Assembly (NCBI GenBank): GCA_034766995.1
Contig: CM068318.1
Span: 30,655,603 to 30,719,602 of the forward strand
Direction: 5' to 3'
DNA length: 64,000 bases
Origin: Acanthacorydalis orientalis
Lineage: Eukaryota; Arthropoda; Insecta; Megaloptera; Corydalidae
Both the position numbers and the translations under genes were made by a program. Shown piece after piece: positions 46,040-57,431 of the stretch (the stretch's first letter is position 1; every line of letters starts with the position of its first letter). Below the pieces are notes generated by a model that was not told the DNA's origin, ran no database searches, and saw only the letters and a program-made list of their open reading frames with translations.

Positions 46040-46245
46040 ATCCGAAATCAAAGCATTTCATCACACTAACTCGTCTTACACTGTGGATAAATTCACTTTC
46101 ACAAATTAATTCCTATATCACTCCACAAATCACACCAAATGTTTCTACCGAAATGTTCAATAAATTATTATTAACTATTCTGGTTGTCACTTATAAGCGT
46201 TTCGATGGTAGGATAATTATCCTTAGAGCATTAAATTATCAAAAA
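46040..46245 (+). repeat. Unclassified interspersed repeat, copy 4 (best)
   Basis: Ordered blocks TTTCACAAATTAATTCC, CTCCACAAATCACACCAAAT, GTTTCTACCGAAATG, TTCAATAAATTATTATTAAC and CACTTATAAGCGTTTCGATG, then ATCCTTAGAGCATTAAAT. Similar blocks recur elsewhere in the window. Confidence 0.5.
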
Positions 46246-46249
46246 AACT

Positions 46250-46560
46250 TTTCGGTAACTTGACACTTTGGTAAATTTAATGGATATATTAAATATTATA
46301 ATTATATTTAATAACAGTAGTCATAGAAAACGGAGATTTTTAAATGAACTCAGTATTGCCAACAGCTTCTATATATATTCAAGAACTGTGTTGAACAGAA
46401 ATATATCTCAAAAAAGTAGAGAAAGAAATGGAAGTTCTATATTACGCAATATATTCAACAAATAATAATAATTAACTTTATTTGTTAAAAGGAACCAGAT
46501 AATAGACAATATGCATCGGAGGTATTTTAATTCAACTAATTTGAGAAAAAATATAACTTT
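46250..46560. other. Short ORF-bearing AT-rich stretch
   Basis: The 65-codon plus-strand ORF 46268-46465 has no motif and is Asn/Ile-rich; probably chance. Confidence 0.35.
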
Positions 46561-46562
46561 TA

Positions 46563-47073
46563 TTAAGTGTACAAATTATCTCAGTACCTATTTAAAAAAA
46601 ATGAATGTTTAGGGTAAAATGGAATACATTTCAATCCTCAAAATAACTTCCATTATTTTGAATAACTTTGCTTCATATATAGAATAACTGACAACTCTCT
46701 TTCCGAAAGAAATATGACAGATTTAAGTCGATGAAATCGGAATACATTTTTGGACTTGTACTGTTCTATCATATTTGAATTTTTTATTCATCTCAACGCT
46801 TTCTTCCAAAGCTAAACAAATCATTACCGCAGCGTCGACAGCGCTTTTCAACCAAAATGCGGATTGTATGCACTGCTTAATATGTTATTTTTCGGTCGTC
46901 ATCATGTTTTCTACTGTTTTGTGAAGCTATACCAAATTCTTGGCCTTGATATGTGACGTTTTTAAGTGTTAAGGTTGGCAGTTCAAAATCCTTAGACGAA
47001 GAGAAAATATTTTAATTTAAAACAGAATTATGTTTGATTCAATTTAAAAGCACAGAATTAATTTTACATCTAA
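46563..47073 (-). mobile_element. Short derivative of TTAGATGTA-TIR mariner, copy 2
   Basis: A two-ended 511-bp element. The left end is TTAAGTGTACAAATTATCTC (TA just outside); the right end, on the minus strand, is TTAGATGTAAAATTAATTCT. The minus strand reads the N-terminal helix (KQCIQSAFWLKSAVDAAVMI, CLALEESVE) and then, across a large deletion, the C-terminal trace (DFID-like block, YEAKLFKIMEVILRI). The deletion joins the same regions as in the copy at 35740, removing every catalytic residue. The helix-coding part is still recognisable, but the frame has decayed. Confidence 0.8.
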
Positions 47074-47079
47074 AAATAA

Positions 47080-47960
47080 AAAAAATATTTTTGTATTTCA
47101 ATTCACTTTTCTTTAATATTGATTTTCCTACAAATTGAATTTTCTTTAGTAACTATACCAATTATACACTACAAAGTGAATGTAAATAATTAATTAAAAA
47201 GAAGAATGGAAAAAATTTACTAATATTCGTACATTTATATCATTTTTTTATTTAAAACTTCTACTATTTTTATTTAAAGTTTAAGGTAAAAGATAAATAA
47301 TGATAACTATTTCAATTGGATAAGTGGAGTGAAAATAGAGTAGTGGGTGTCTAAATACACCATACAAAATTAATAAACAGTACGATGTATGTTTTCTATT
47401 TCATTATGAAGTACTTAATCCTATCAGTGGAATTATTTTATAAAAATATATATGATTAATAAAATACATCTGCATTGATTTAAAAAATAGTATTTTTACT
47501 CAACAGATATTACAACACATTAATTTTTCTAACCCTAGAGGTTATTTTTACACAAGTATATATATATAGCATCCAGTAACAAAATCTGACAATAAACGAG
47601 CATTGCAGATAATGGTATTAAAAGGGTAGAGAGCTGAAACTAGCAATTCATACTCACATACATACATACATTTTAGTTAGTTGCAATTTAGTTAAATTTT
47701 GCTAATTAATACATTGCCATTCTTAATGAAATTGTGAATGTTTTAAATGATTTGTTTAATGTAGTGTTGTGTTGTCAGATGAAGTCTATTTTCATTAAAA
47801 TAGTTACGTTAACACACAAAATTATCGTGACTGAACTGACATAAATAACATTAATCTTCATGAAAGGCCATAATTTGTTGGGATATAACTACATTAAATA
47901 TAATTAAAAGCTTTGATAGAATGTTATTTTTAAAAAAAATAGTTTTAAAGTTTTGTTACC
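47080..47960. other. AT-rich stretch, nothing recognised
   Basis: No gene was seen; a short (CATA)n run lies at 47655-47670. Confidence 0.4.
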
Positions 47961-47964
47961 TTAC

Positions 47965-48130
47965 AACACTTATAGAATGGAATTTAGCAAATAATATTTA
48001 CAACCTATCCAAGAATCTTTTCTGATCAAAATATGCAGTTCTTTATTACCAATCATTTTGATTATCTCTAATACATATTTTGATAGTAATTCTTTTATCT
48101 CCAAAATACTAGGTTAGAATAACATAAAAC
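47965..48130 (+). repeat. Unclassified interspersed repeat, copy 5
   Basis: Blocks TTTTCTGATCAAAATATGCA, CAATCATTTTGATTATCTCT and ATATTTTGATAGTAATTC, then TTTTATCTCCAAAATACTAG, in family order. Confidence 0.4.
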
Positions 48131-48425
48131 ATATTTTTCTTGAAAAATTTTTCATCTGTTGCTGTGTATCTAAATAAACAGTTAAGATAATCATAATGAA
48201 AAAGTGGATTCCATAACTAAGGTAACATAAAGATTGAATAATTGGAGAATATAAGAAAATAACTATATAATTTGTGTGGAAAAGTAATTAAATTCTGTAA
48301 TTATTTCGTAAAAAATGTCAAATATATATTTTTTTGAAAAGTATTTTCTAAAAGCTACTGTCTTATAGAGCGAATAAATAAAACTACAGTAAAGTTTATC
48401 TTGAGAGCTATAAATTATACTTTAA

Positions 48426-48556
48426 CGTCTTGCCTTATAATATCGAGTGAGACTCGTGATACGGATTTCGAAACAAACATGAGAAACACGAGTGAGACTC
48501 GTGATACTGCTTGACTATGCCACACGCCATCGCGAATTAAATCATAAGGTAAGGGG
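48426..48556. mobile_element. 131-bp TTAA-flanked MITE
   Basis: Bordered by TTAA at 48422-48425 and 48557-48560. The left end is CGTCTTGCCTTATAATATCG and the right end, on the minus strand, is CCCCTTACCTTATGATTTAA, an imperfect inverted repeat sharing CTTrCCTTATrAT. Inside, an inverted motif occurs twice: CGAGTGAGACTCGTGAT near 48444 and the perfect CACGAGTGAGACTCGTG at 48487-48503. It is a non-coding, probably piggyBac-type MITE. Confidence 0.65.
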
Positions 48557-48564
48557 TTAAGAGT

Positions 48565-49320
48565 AATATCACAGTTTTTCATTAGTAAGGAACATATGGA
48601 TTACTTCTACATTGTAAAGGAATAATTATCAATAATTGAGTATTCGATTTTATGTTTCTTCCACAGAACCAAAAACGGTTCCATAATTGAGAATATGCAC
48701 GTATATATAACTCTCTGTCATGCTACAAGAACAAAGAATGACATAATTATTAAGTAACAAAAAAAAATTCTTGACTAATCGCCAATCTTGCCAAAACTAA
48801 ATCTCACATAAATAACAAATCGTTAAGAAACTTATGTTAAGTAATTTTTCAAAGAAAATGAACAATTAATAAAAGGCAGATAAAAGAGAAACTCATTTAC
48901 TTGTGACAATACAATGAACATTTAAAAAGAAGTCTGTATATAAATTAAAAATATGTCTGATGTAATTAAAACAATAATCACAGCAAAATAGATTCGATTA
49001 ATTACAAATTAACAGAGAAAGGATTCTAATTGTGAAAGCTTTCTTATATTGAATATCCGATATTATGAAAAACTCCTAATTAGATATAAATTCTATCAAA
49101 GGACTTGAACGGAAAAAACAAGCCATTTATTTAAACTAAATAAGTCTATCTTCATAAATATATAGCTGGAAACATATTTTTTTCTTATTTTGCTTCACCG
49201 AATTTTAATTAAAAAGTTAAATAAAGACTCAAAAGTAAACGAATCATTTTTATAACCAACTATTACTAACTGACAAGCTCTTTTCATAGTTTAAAATATA
49301 TATTTATATATTTTAAAAAC
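48565..49320. other. AT-rich stretch, nothing recognised
   Basis: No gene or element was seen. Confidence 0.4.
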
Positions 49321-49326
49321 CATATA

Positions 49327-50135
49327 GGGTTGTTTAGTAAGTACGATAAAAAAGCAAATTAACACAATTTTTTGGAAAGAAATGACTTTCTTTTTCAACA
49401 TAGTCTCCATTGAGAGCTATACAATTGATCCAGCAAGCCTGCAAAATACCCACTGATGGCGGCAATGACGTCCTCATTCAAAGATAATTTCTTCCAATCA
49501 CGCCAAATTTTTAAGTTTGGAAAGAGAAAGAAATCGCACAGGGTCAAGTCCAGAGAATAGGGTGGATAAAGAATTAATTCGACTTCCAATTCGGGCAATT
49601 TTGCAATTTTGACGGTCGATTTGTGGGACGGTGTGTTTTTCTGGAGAAAGAATACTTTTTGTGCGCTAATCTTGGCCGTTTTTGTTTCATCTCTTCTTTC
49701 AAACGGCCCAATAATGTTGCATAAAAGGCTCTTGTCACCGTTTTTTTCTTTGTTAAGTAGTCGATCAGGATAATTTCTGGAGAATCACAAAAAACAGTGG
49801 CCATCACCTTCCCAATCGACAAAACGATATTCGCCTTTTTAGCCCATTTTCACCAGTCGTTGTCCACTGCTTTGACTGCTCCTTTGACTCAAGTGAGTGG
49901 TAGTGGATTCATGTTTCATCTACGGTGACGAATCGACGGAAAACGCCTGCTCGTTTTTTTCCATTTTTGCGGCAACTACTTTATGCTCGCTTTATACATC
50001 TATAGAACGTGAACAACGTGTCGCTTCTGACTGAAATTTCGCCTATGCTAGTTTGAAAAGTGACAATAGCCGTGACGTTACCAAATGAATGGTAGCGCCA
50101 TGTCGAAGAAATTTACCAAATTTATCAAATGACCC
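49327..50135 (-). mobile_element. N-terminally deleted mariner, GGATCGTTTGATAAG family, copy 2
   Basis: The left end is GGGTTGTTTAGTAAGTACGA (TA just outside) and the right end, on the minus strand, is GGGTCATTTGATAAATTTGG, an imperfect terminal repeat related to the end at 34175. The leader at the right (GACGTTACCAAATGAATGGT on the plus strand) is shared with the 34175 copy. It runs directly into the first-Asp region, so the helix-turn-helix domain is absent from both copies. Confidence 0.8.
49390..49960 (-). pseudogene. Catalytic domain of mariner transposase
   Basis: In minus-strand order: FRRFVTV-like sequence and DETWIHYHSLESKEQSKQW across frames (first Asp, near 49925), MSIGKVMATVFCDSPEIILI, DYLTKKKTVTRAFYATLLGR and LKEEMKQKRPRLAHKK. 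Then come a shifted second-Asp region and MPELEVELILYPPYSLDLTL with CDFFLFPNLK (third Asp kept), and a tail ending SQWRLC. The normal order is kept but spread over three frames. The N-terminal DNA-binding half is lacking, so the piece spans about 190 of the usual 340 residues. In the second-Asp region the reading (LQKNTPSHKS-like) has lost the Asp. Confidence 0.75.
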
Positions 50136-50139
50136 ACTT

Positions 50140-50481
50140 ATGTAATAAATCATTATAATTTAACATTTTTTATGGATTATAGTATTACTTCACTCTTATA
50201 TTCAAAAATCTTGTTTTTTCATCTATTCCAATAGTTTTATTACCCGTTGGGATATTACATAATTATGATTAAATGATCAAAACCAATAGTAATGATTAAA
50301 TAAACTAACAGTTTTAAGAAAATTAATATGAAAAACAGATAGAAAGAAAATTGTATGAAAAAAAATTAATGTAAAATGTTATTCGTTATTATTTATAATT
50401 ATTTATAATATTGTACGCTCCCAATTTTATAAAAATAAAATACTTTTCAAGGATAGGAAATTTCGTTACTAAATTAATATG

Positions 50482-50521
<40 letters not shown>

Positions 50522-52118
50522 TAAAAAATATGAATGTTTTAATTTTTATTAACTTTGTTATAAATAAAAAAGTATATATCTAAAAACTTCTACAACATTC
50601 TTGTAAATTGGCTCAGAAATTAAATATGAATCTACAATATAATTGTTATCAATTATTGTTTCATAACAAACTAATTAATCATCAATACGGATTTAGATGT
50701 ATAGCTCATCACTGGTAACATGAATGGATTTTCTGTGAATTACTAACGATGCATCATTTACACTTTTTATACGTGATTTCCACTAACGAGGCACTTTCGA
50801 ATATACAGTATTTTTTATTTTTTTTCGTTTCATTAGTTATATGTAACAAAGTACGTAGTTCATTTTTCAAATGGAACAATCTCAATCAAATGAATGGTTT
50901 ATAACCCAAAAATGTAAATAAAAAAAAATTACAAATTATCCGATTCATTATTCATCATCAATTGTTTTCCAGATAATTTTTCACAAACTTTATACATTAA
51001 AAAGTTATATGTGTTAAATTAAAACAATTTGTCAATTAAAATATGTACAAACTCTATATTCAATAAAAGCATGTAACAGCGGATTGAAAAGTAAAATGAG
51101 AAAAATGAAATATTCCTATCCATACAATTAAATCATTATTTAAACAGATATGACTGTGTTCTCAAATGTTACTTTTTACTTTTTAAAAAACGTACATAAC
51201 ATTTTAAATTTCAGACTGCGTACATAATAACACAATATGTAAAATGCAATGCAATAAATAGAAAAACAAGTGACTAAAAGAAGAGAATAGTTGAAAGCAA
51301 TATGCGTTCACAGTAAATATTTTTTAAGTTGAGTTCTTAACATGTGCTTATCTAATTCATAATTAAAAAAGTTGTTGTAAGCTGTCCATTTAGAGGACAT
51401 AATGTATATAAAATAAAAAACAAAAAAAGAAACAAGTGGGGAAATTTTCATTATTTATGTTTAATTTATGTGTATCTATTTTTTTGGATTATTCCTTGAC
51501 GCAACTTTACATTACAGATTATAGCGAACGAGATATCAGTAATACAGTCAGTTCTAATCTCTTCTAGAAGTCGTGGTCAAGAAAGTTAACGAAAATTCTA
51601 CACCATCATGGGCTTAAAATTTCTAAAACGTTCTTGAAACTTTTAGAAAATCAATTTAATAAGGAAATGTTATAAAAATTCCAATTTCGAGCATATAAGA
51701 CGCTAACTGATCTAATAGATTATAGTAATATCACGAATCATCAAAAAATAGTGAATGTTAACAAGACGTAAAAAAGTGACTAATTATCATAGAATAGCGA
51801 CGTTAGAAAATTTTCAAAATGACACAAAATCATGAACTGTGAATTCGGATTGTAAAAAAATAAAATAAATATAAAAAATTAAAAAAAAATAATACACTTC
51901 TAAAGTATTAATAGATAAACAAAGTTAGGGCTAATAAACCTTTTCTCACAAATAGCATCATAATGATTCTATATTAATCATAATTTCTACATTATCGTAG
52001 AGTTTAAAATATTGTCTACTAGCAGCAGCGTGGGACAATTATGCTTACATTAACATTCATTATAAACAATTTAATCGATATAAGTACATTTTGAATAATG
52101 TTTCATTTTCCTTTAAAC
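50140..52118. other. 2 kb of AT-rich sequence
   Basis: Contains (TA)n at 50487-50518; otherwise no gene or element was recognised. Confidence 0.45.
50487..50518. repeat. (TA)n
   Basis: Pure TA repeat. Confidence 0.95.
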
Positions 52119-52120
52119 TA

Positions 52121-52665
52121 TTAGGTAGATAGAAAAATAATTCCAGTTTATGATCTTCAAATACAAATACATTTTTCTCAGCTATCAATTGCTCCAGAAA
52201 TGTTGAATGACTAACGCCTAACTTTTTTGCAAGCTCTCGAATTATTGTGCGTGGTTTCTGATTCAACTAACACCTTCAGTTGGTCGTTATGAACTGAAGA
52301 AGGATGCCCGTGAACTTCTTCATCTTCGAAGCTCTTGTCCCCAGCACAAAATTTCTGGAGCCACCATTTCACCGTACGTTTCTAACAGTACCCACACCAA
52401 AAGCATCGTTCCATTTTTGAGCAATTTCTGCTGCTTTACCACCCGATTTAAAGTCACAAGAAAATGTTCTTATTTGCTTCTTTTCCATCTTTAATTCAAT
52501 AGCACAATTTGAATAAAAATTAATAATAAAACCAACGTCAATGTTACCAAAATACACACCGAAAAATACATTTTAAAAAGATATTAACATGAAATGACAT
52601 TGTTTGAAAAAAATAAGGTTAGAGTTAGGAAAATAAAAACCGTAATTATTTTCCTACCAACCTAA
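52121..52665 (-). mobile_element. Short Hsmar1-like mariner, copy 5
   Basis: 545 bp, TA on both sides. The ends are TTAGGTAGATAGAAAAATAA and, on the minus strand, TTAGGTTGGTAGGAAAATAA. An ATG at 52488 opens MEKKQIRTFSCDFKSGGKAA EIAQKWNDAFGVGTV, then a frameshift. The next frames carry the WWLQKFCAGD and SVHNDQLKVLVESE blocks. The coding part ends near the HLK point and is followed by the 3' leader (AGCTGAGAAAAATGTATTTG). The catalytic domain is absent. Confidence 0.88.
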
Positions 52666-52669
52666 TAAC

Positions 52670-53185
52670 TAGTAATAAAAACACCATTTTTTATTATCAA
52701 GAGGTTTAGATTTTATAATATTTCGGTTTGAACCCTTGTATAAAATTTAACATAATGGATTATAAATATGGAAAGTAGAAGAATAGTTAAGATAAAAAAT
52801 GATAAATTCTTCAGTAGTAAACTAACAATTTCATTGTTTCGTATAAATGTAATTTTTGTACTCTTTTATTTCTAATTCTTAGACATTTCCATTTTAGTAT
52901 AAAACAATTAATATTATTTTTTAATGCAAAGTGAACATTAAAATAAATTCGACATAAATATTCTACACCAATTTCGGAATCACATTTTTGTAGGTGTTTT
53001 AATAAAAAATAGGGGTGGTTATTTACACGACCAATATTTTATGTTTACTAAATGGTATGGTATTGACAACACAATGATGTTCGTTTTAATTTTCCTTACA
53101 CTACCGTTAACATAATCAGTTGGTTCTAAAATTTCTCTCTCACTGTTTCACTCTCAATATTGCTTAAAAAATTAGTTTACGTATG

Positions 53186-53244
<59 letters not shown>

Positions 53245-54240
53245 ACATCCTCGCTGGTTAAAATTTCTGGTCAATACCAATTTTCTACAATAACGATTTA
53301 AAACAAAGAAAATCTTATAAATCTTGCTGTTTAGTAGTTATTAAGAAGTAAATTAATTGAAAGAAAAAGTTCGAATAGGCCATTATTACAGGCAGTTTTA
53401 AGGCCACTTTACAAAATTTAAATTATAAATAATATGACATTTGACTGACAATACTAGTTTAACTTGTGTTTTAATAGAATAATTTCGACATTTTTTTATT
53501 AAAATTTACTTAAAATTTATTTTTTCCTAACGTAAAATATTAAATATTTTTTAATTATTATAAATTCTCGAAATTAATAGTAGTAGAACTCGAAATGCTT
53601 CTTAACTAATGTATTATCTTTTTCTATTTTATAACAAAAAATGGTTTTAAATAGTCAACTTTGCGTTGTATTAATAATATTTATCGTGAAATTTTGACAC
53701 AATTTGAAAGAAAATATCATTTTGATCCATACTTATTTAAAAAAAGAAAAAAACTACTACCACATCATAAATAAAAGAACAAAAATCAGTATAACATAAA
53801 CTGAAAGAAGATCGATTTTTACGATTGACATTACATTCAGACAAGCCAATAAGAAAGTTAGTTGATACAAATACTAAAATATCTATACAGATCCTATAAA
53901 CTATAATACAAAAATCTCTGTTCATGAAAAATATCACAACCAAGAAAATATGATTTTAACGCGAACAGACAAGAAAATGCAATTTGCAAAAATTATATAT
54001 AAAAAGGTATAAATAAATAGATCATATCAATAACAAGAGAGTCGTGAAAAGAAGATCATTTTATAGACGAAAAATTATTAAAATGATCTCGATCAATTTC
54101 TGTATTATTTTAACATAAAAAACAAGCTCATTGTTTGATCTAGGAAGAACTAAAGTGATGGTTCAGTTATTATGTTCAGAACTATCTGTAACCAAATTAT
54201 CTTGAAGAGAAAATTGATTTAGAAAAGATATTTGGACACA
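52670..54240. other. AT-rich stretch with (TA)n
   Basis: (TA)n at 53190-53232, trailing into GTATGTATG. No gene was recognised; the 68-codon minus-strand ORF 53737-53943 has no motif. Confidence 0.45.
53190..53232. repeat. (TA)n
   Basis: TA repeat followed by TATG units. Confidence 0.95.
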
Positions 54241-54244
54241 GGTA

Positions 54245-54812
54245 TTAGGTTGGTAGGAAAATAATTGCGTTTTTTTCACAATACTAAGCTTAATTTTTTT
54301 CAATGAAAATGTCATTTTATAATATTTATGTTAATATCATTTTAAAGTCCATTTTTCGGTCTGTATTTTAATAACATCGACTTTGGTTTTATTATTTTTA
54401 TTTTCTTCAAATTGGGCTATTGAATTAAAGACGGAAAAGAAGTTAATAAGAACATTTTCTTGTATGAGTTTAAAACGGGTGGTAAAGCAACAGAAACTGC
54501 TCGAAAACTAAACGATGCTTTTGGTATGGGTACTGTTAGAAACGTACGGTGAAATGGTGACTCAACAAATTGTGTGCTATAGATTAGAGCGTTGAAGATG
54601 AAGAAGGTCGCGGGCGTCTTTTTTCAGTTCATAACAAACAGAACGTATAAGGGTGTTCCAACTGAAGGTATAAGAGAATTTTGAGGTGTTAATTGGCAAA
54701 AATGTATTGATGTTAATGGTGCTTATTTCGATTAATAAAGTTAATTATTAGCTGAGAAAATTATATTTGAGTTTGAAGATGATAAACCGCAATTATTTCT
54801 CTACCTATATAA
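54245..54812 (+). mobile_element. Short Hsmar1-like mariner, copy 6 (keeps C-terminus)
   Basis: 568 bp, TA on both sides, left end TTAGGTTGGTAGGAAAATAA. The N-terminal traces (YEFKTGGKATETARKLNDAF, GMGTVRNVR) are followed by a decayed SVHN block. Unlike the other copies it then has TEGIREF, a stop, GVNWQKCIDVNGAYFD and a stop at about 54733-54735, the C-terminus of an Hsmar1-type transposase (usual ending W.KCV..NG.YFD). Its internal deletion therefore ends elsewhere, and it shows what the parent element looked like at its 3' end. Confidence 0.88.
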
Positions 54813-54814
54813 TA

Positions 54815-55759
54815 TAAAGAAGGACAATAAAAATATTGAAGCAATCGAAGCCAGAGTCTTTAATTTCTACAAAACAATACTACCTCTCATAGTACTAAAA
54901 CTGTTAAAGTTTTGTTTAATGAATAAGGAATAAGATTATTAAAAAAAAACGCTCTTCTCATTTGAAAAAATATAACTTAAAACTTTTGAATAATTTCTTT
55001 GCAAAGTTATTTGCATAGTTATTTTCTTCTAAAGATATTTCCTTACGTTAGGATTACAATACCAAGGAAGATGGTCTAATTAAGGCAATTCATATATCTT
55101 CAAATTCTACGTTTATGGTTATCATACAACGTTTATATTATTTATTAGAAGTATAATTTTGAAATTAACATTAAAAGAGAAATACAAAAAAATATACATC
55201 TTTCTCTTTCTTTTTTATCTATTCAAAACCAACTGTTTCATTATTTATAATTGATACATCCTAAAAGTCATAAAATAAGTACAATAACGATATTTAGAAC
55301 ATTTTGATTTAAAAATTCATTTCTTCCACCTGATTTATAGATTAACATACTATTAAACACCAGAAATTACCCACAAGTTTTTTTTGAGCATTACTTTTAA
55401 AAAACACAAATGTTCACAAGTAAGTAACGGGCTCTATATATTAATTATCTAAAAAGTAAACATTTACAAAATTCAGTCATTAACCTAACTTTCAGTGCAT
55501 GCTCTGTCTTTTAAGAAAGAACATGCGTTAATTCAAATATGTTTTATACTTTAGTATAAAACGTATTTTTAAATATTTTATAATGTAAGTTATACAAAAA
55601 TGTACGTTTTATTCTTTTATATTTACAGAAATATATTTTAAAACAAGGCATTATTTTTTCAAGTGTAACACAATATTAATTTTTATTCTTTTATTGCTAA
55701 TTAAATTAAATTACTCAACAATATTTTCATTTAAGATTAATTGTTAATATGAATCAATA

Positions 55760-55760
<1 letters not shown>
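54815..55760. other. AT-rich stretch, nothing recognised
   Basis: No gene or element was seen. Confidence 0.4.

Positions 55761-55762
<2 letters not shown>

Positions 55763-55821
<59 letters not shown>
55763..55821. repeat. (TA)n
   Basis: Pure TA repeat. Confidence 0.95.
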
Positions 55822-55826
<5 letters not shown>

Positions 55827-55879
55827 CTACGTCCTTCAATAATAATTATGATCTTGTAAACACACAGTTATTAGAGCTA

Positions 55880-56105
55880 TAAACTTATCTAACCGCCATG
55901 ACGATATTTGACATGCATTAAACGTCAACTAGACATATATATTTCTATCTTACGGGCAATATTTACATACGGGTTTAGTATGACGATCGCAACAAGTTCT
56001 GGTGACAGGTATGAAGCTACACCATACATACGAGCTGTCAAAAAGCAGATTGTTGTGACATGCATGCATCCACATCATAGAGGCAAAAGAGATATTTAGT
56101 CTTTT
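55880..56105. other. Higher-complexity block of unknown nature
   Basis: GC content is visibly higher than nearby. The plus-strand ORF 55908-56099 (ending VTCMHPHHRGKRDI) has no recognised domain. The minus strand carries GCATGCATGTCAC. Exon or regulatory origin cannot be decided. Confidence 0.2.
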
Positions 56106-56255
56106 GTAGAATCGAGATATCACTGTTACGTAAATATCTTATCATAAAGAAATTTAATTTTTCAAACATTAATTTACAATATGTTATTTCCAATTCATGT
56201 TATTAAAATGCATTTTAAAAATAGTGAATATGAAACTATGCTTGAATAAATGAAT

Positions 56256-56260
<5 letters not shown>

Positions 56261-56333
<73 letters not shown>

Positions 56334-56361
56334 GGAGAGAAAGAGTTATGGAGAGAGAGAA
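56261..56361. repeat. Compound (TA)n(GA)n microsatellite
   Basis: TA repeats to about 56316, then a purine (GA)n tract with GGGA and TTATGG interruptions. Confidence 0.95.
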
Positions 56362-56939
56362 TCGCATTCATAAAGTAAGTTCTGTTCAAATATAAATTTC
56401 AATATTTATTAAAAAATTGTCAACATAGATATTATTTTTTCAATATAATATTTTATGATTAAATAATTAAAAGTAGAATATTTTTTTCTTTATAATTTCT
56501 AATATTCCCATAATTTTATTTCTAGTAACAATAAATGTTCATATCAAAACTTTCTGACATTAACTGGGTTTATACTATCTAGAAGATTATTATTGTTCTG
56601 TGTTTACATTATAAGCACCTTGATTTAAACACCGTCTAAACAATTCTTTCACCATGCATAAAAGTATATTTTTCATATTTTATTTCCAGAAATTATTCAT
56701 TCAAAGACATAATACGTTTAAGATTTAAATTCTACGTAAATCCTTAATATTAACTATAAAATCATTGTCTCCAATTTATGAAAAAATTATATTAAAAACG
56801 ATTGTGAAAAATTGTGATGGCGTTGACTTACCAACGAAGTCATTCTGTTTCATCATCTTAATGAAAAATGAACATGTTAACTAAAATGACATGCTTTATA
56901 TCACAACGGTGCATCATAATTTAATAGGTATAATATGTA

Positions 56940-56994
56940 TGTATATATGCACGAATGCATATACGTATGTATGTATGTATGCATGTATGATTGC

Positions 56995-57041
<47 letters not shown>
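56940..57041. repeat. (TATG)n followed by (TA)n
   Basis: GTATGTATGTATG units with ATGC variants, then a pure TA repeat. Confidence 0.9.
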
Positions 57042-57048
<7 letters not shown>

Positions 57049-57182
57049 CTGTTGTATTATAACTGAGAGAATTTTATTTATAATGATAAAATTTTTGATA
57101 AATACATATTTCCTTTCTTAAATTTTGATGTATTTATACTCGACTTATTTTTGTTCTTATGGATATAAAAAATTTAAATTAT

Positions 57183-57431
57183 CAGCAGAAACTGCTCGTA
57201 AACTAAACGATGCTTTTGGTGTGGATACTATTAAGGAACGTACTGTGCAATAGTGTTTCCAAAAATTTCATGTTAGGGACGAAAGCTTTGAAGATGAAGA
57301 AGGTCGCTGGTGTCCTTTTTCAGTTCATAGCAACCAACTAAAAGCATTAGTTGAATCAGAACCGCGCACAGCAATTCGAGAGCTTGCACAAAAGTTAGGC
57401 GTTAGCATCCAAGAGTTATAGACCACAATTC
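57183..57431 (+). mobile_element. Short Hsmar1-like mariner, copy 7 (truncated both sides)
   Basis: Starts mid-gene at AETARKLNDAFGVDTIKERT. It continues with V, Q, a stop and FQKFHVRDESFEDEEGRWC, then SVHSNQLKALVESEPRTAIR and ELAQKLGVS, ending at the ATAGACCAC block. Both terminal repeats are missing. The right end abuts the DUF4817-type transposase remnant whose ATG is at 57432. Confidence 0.8.
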
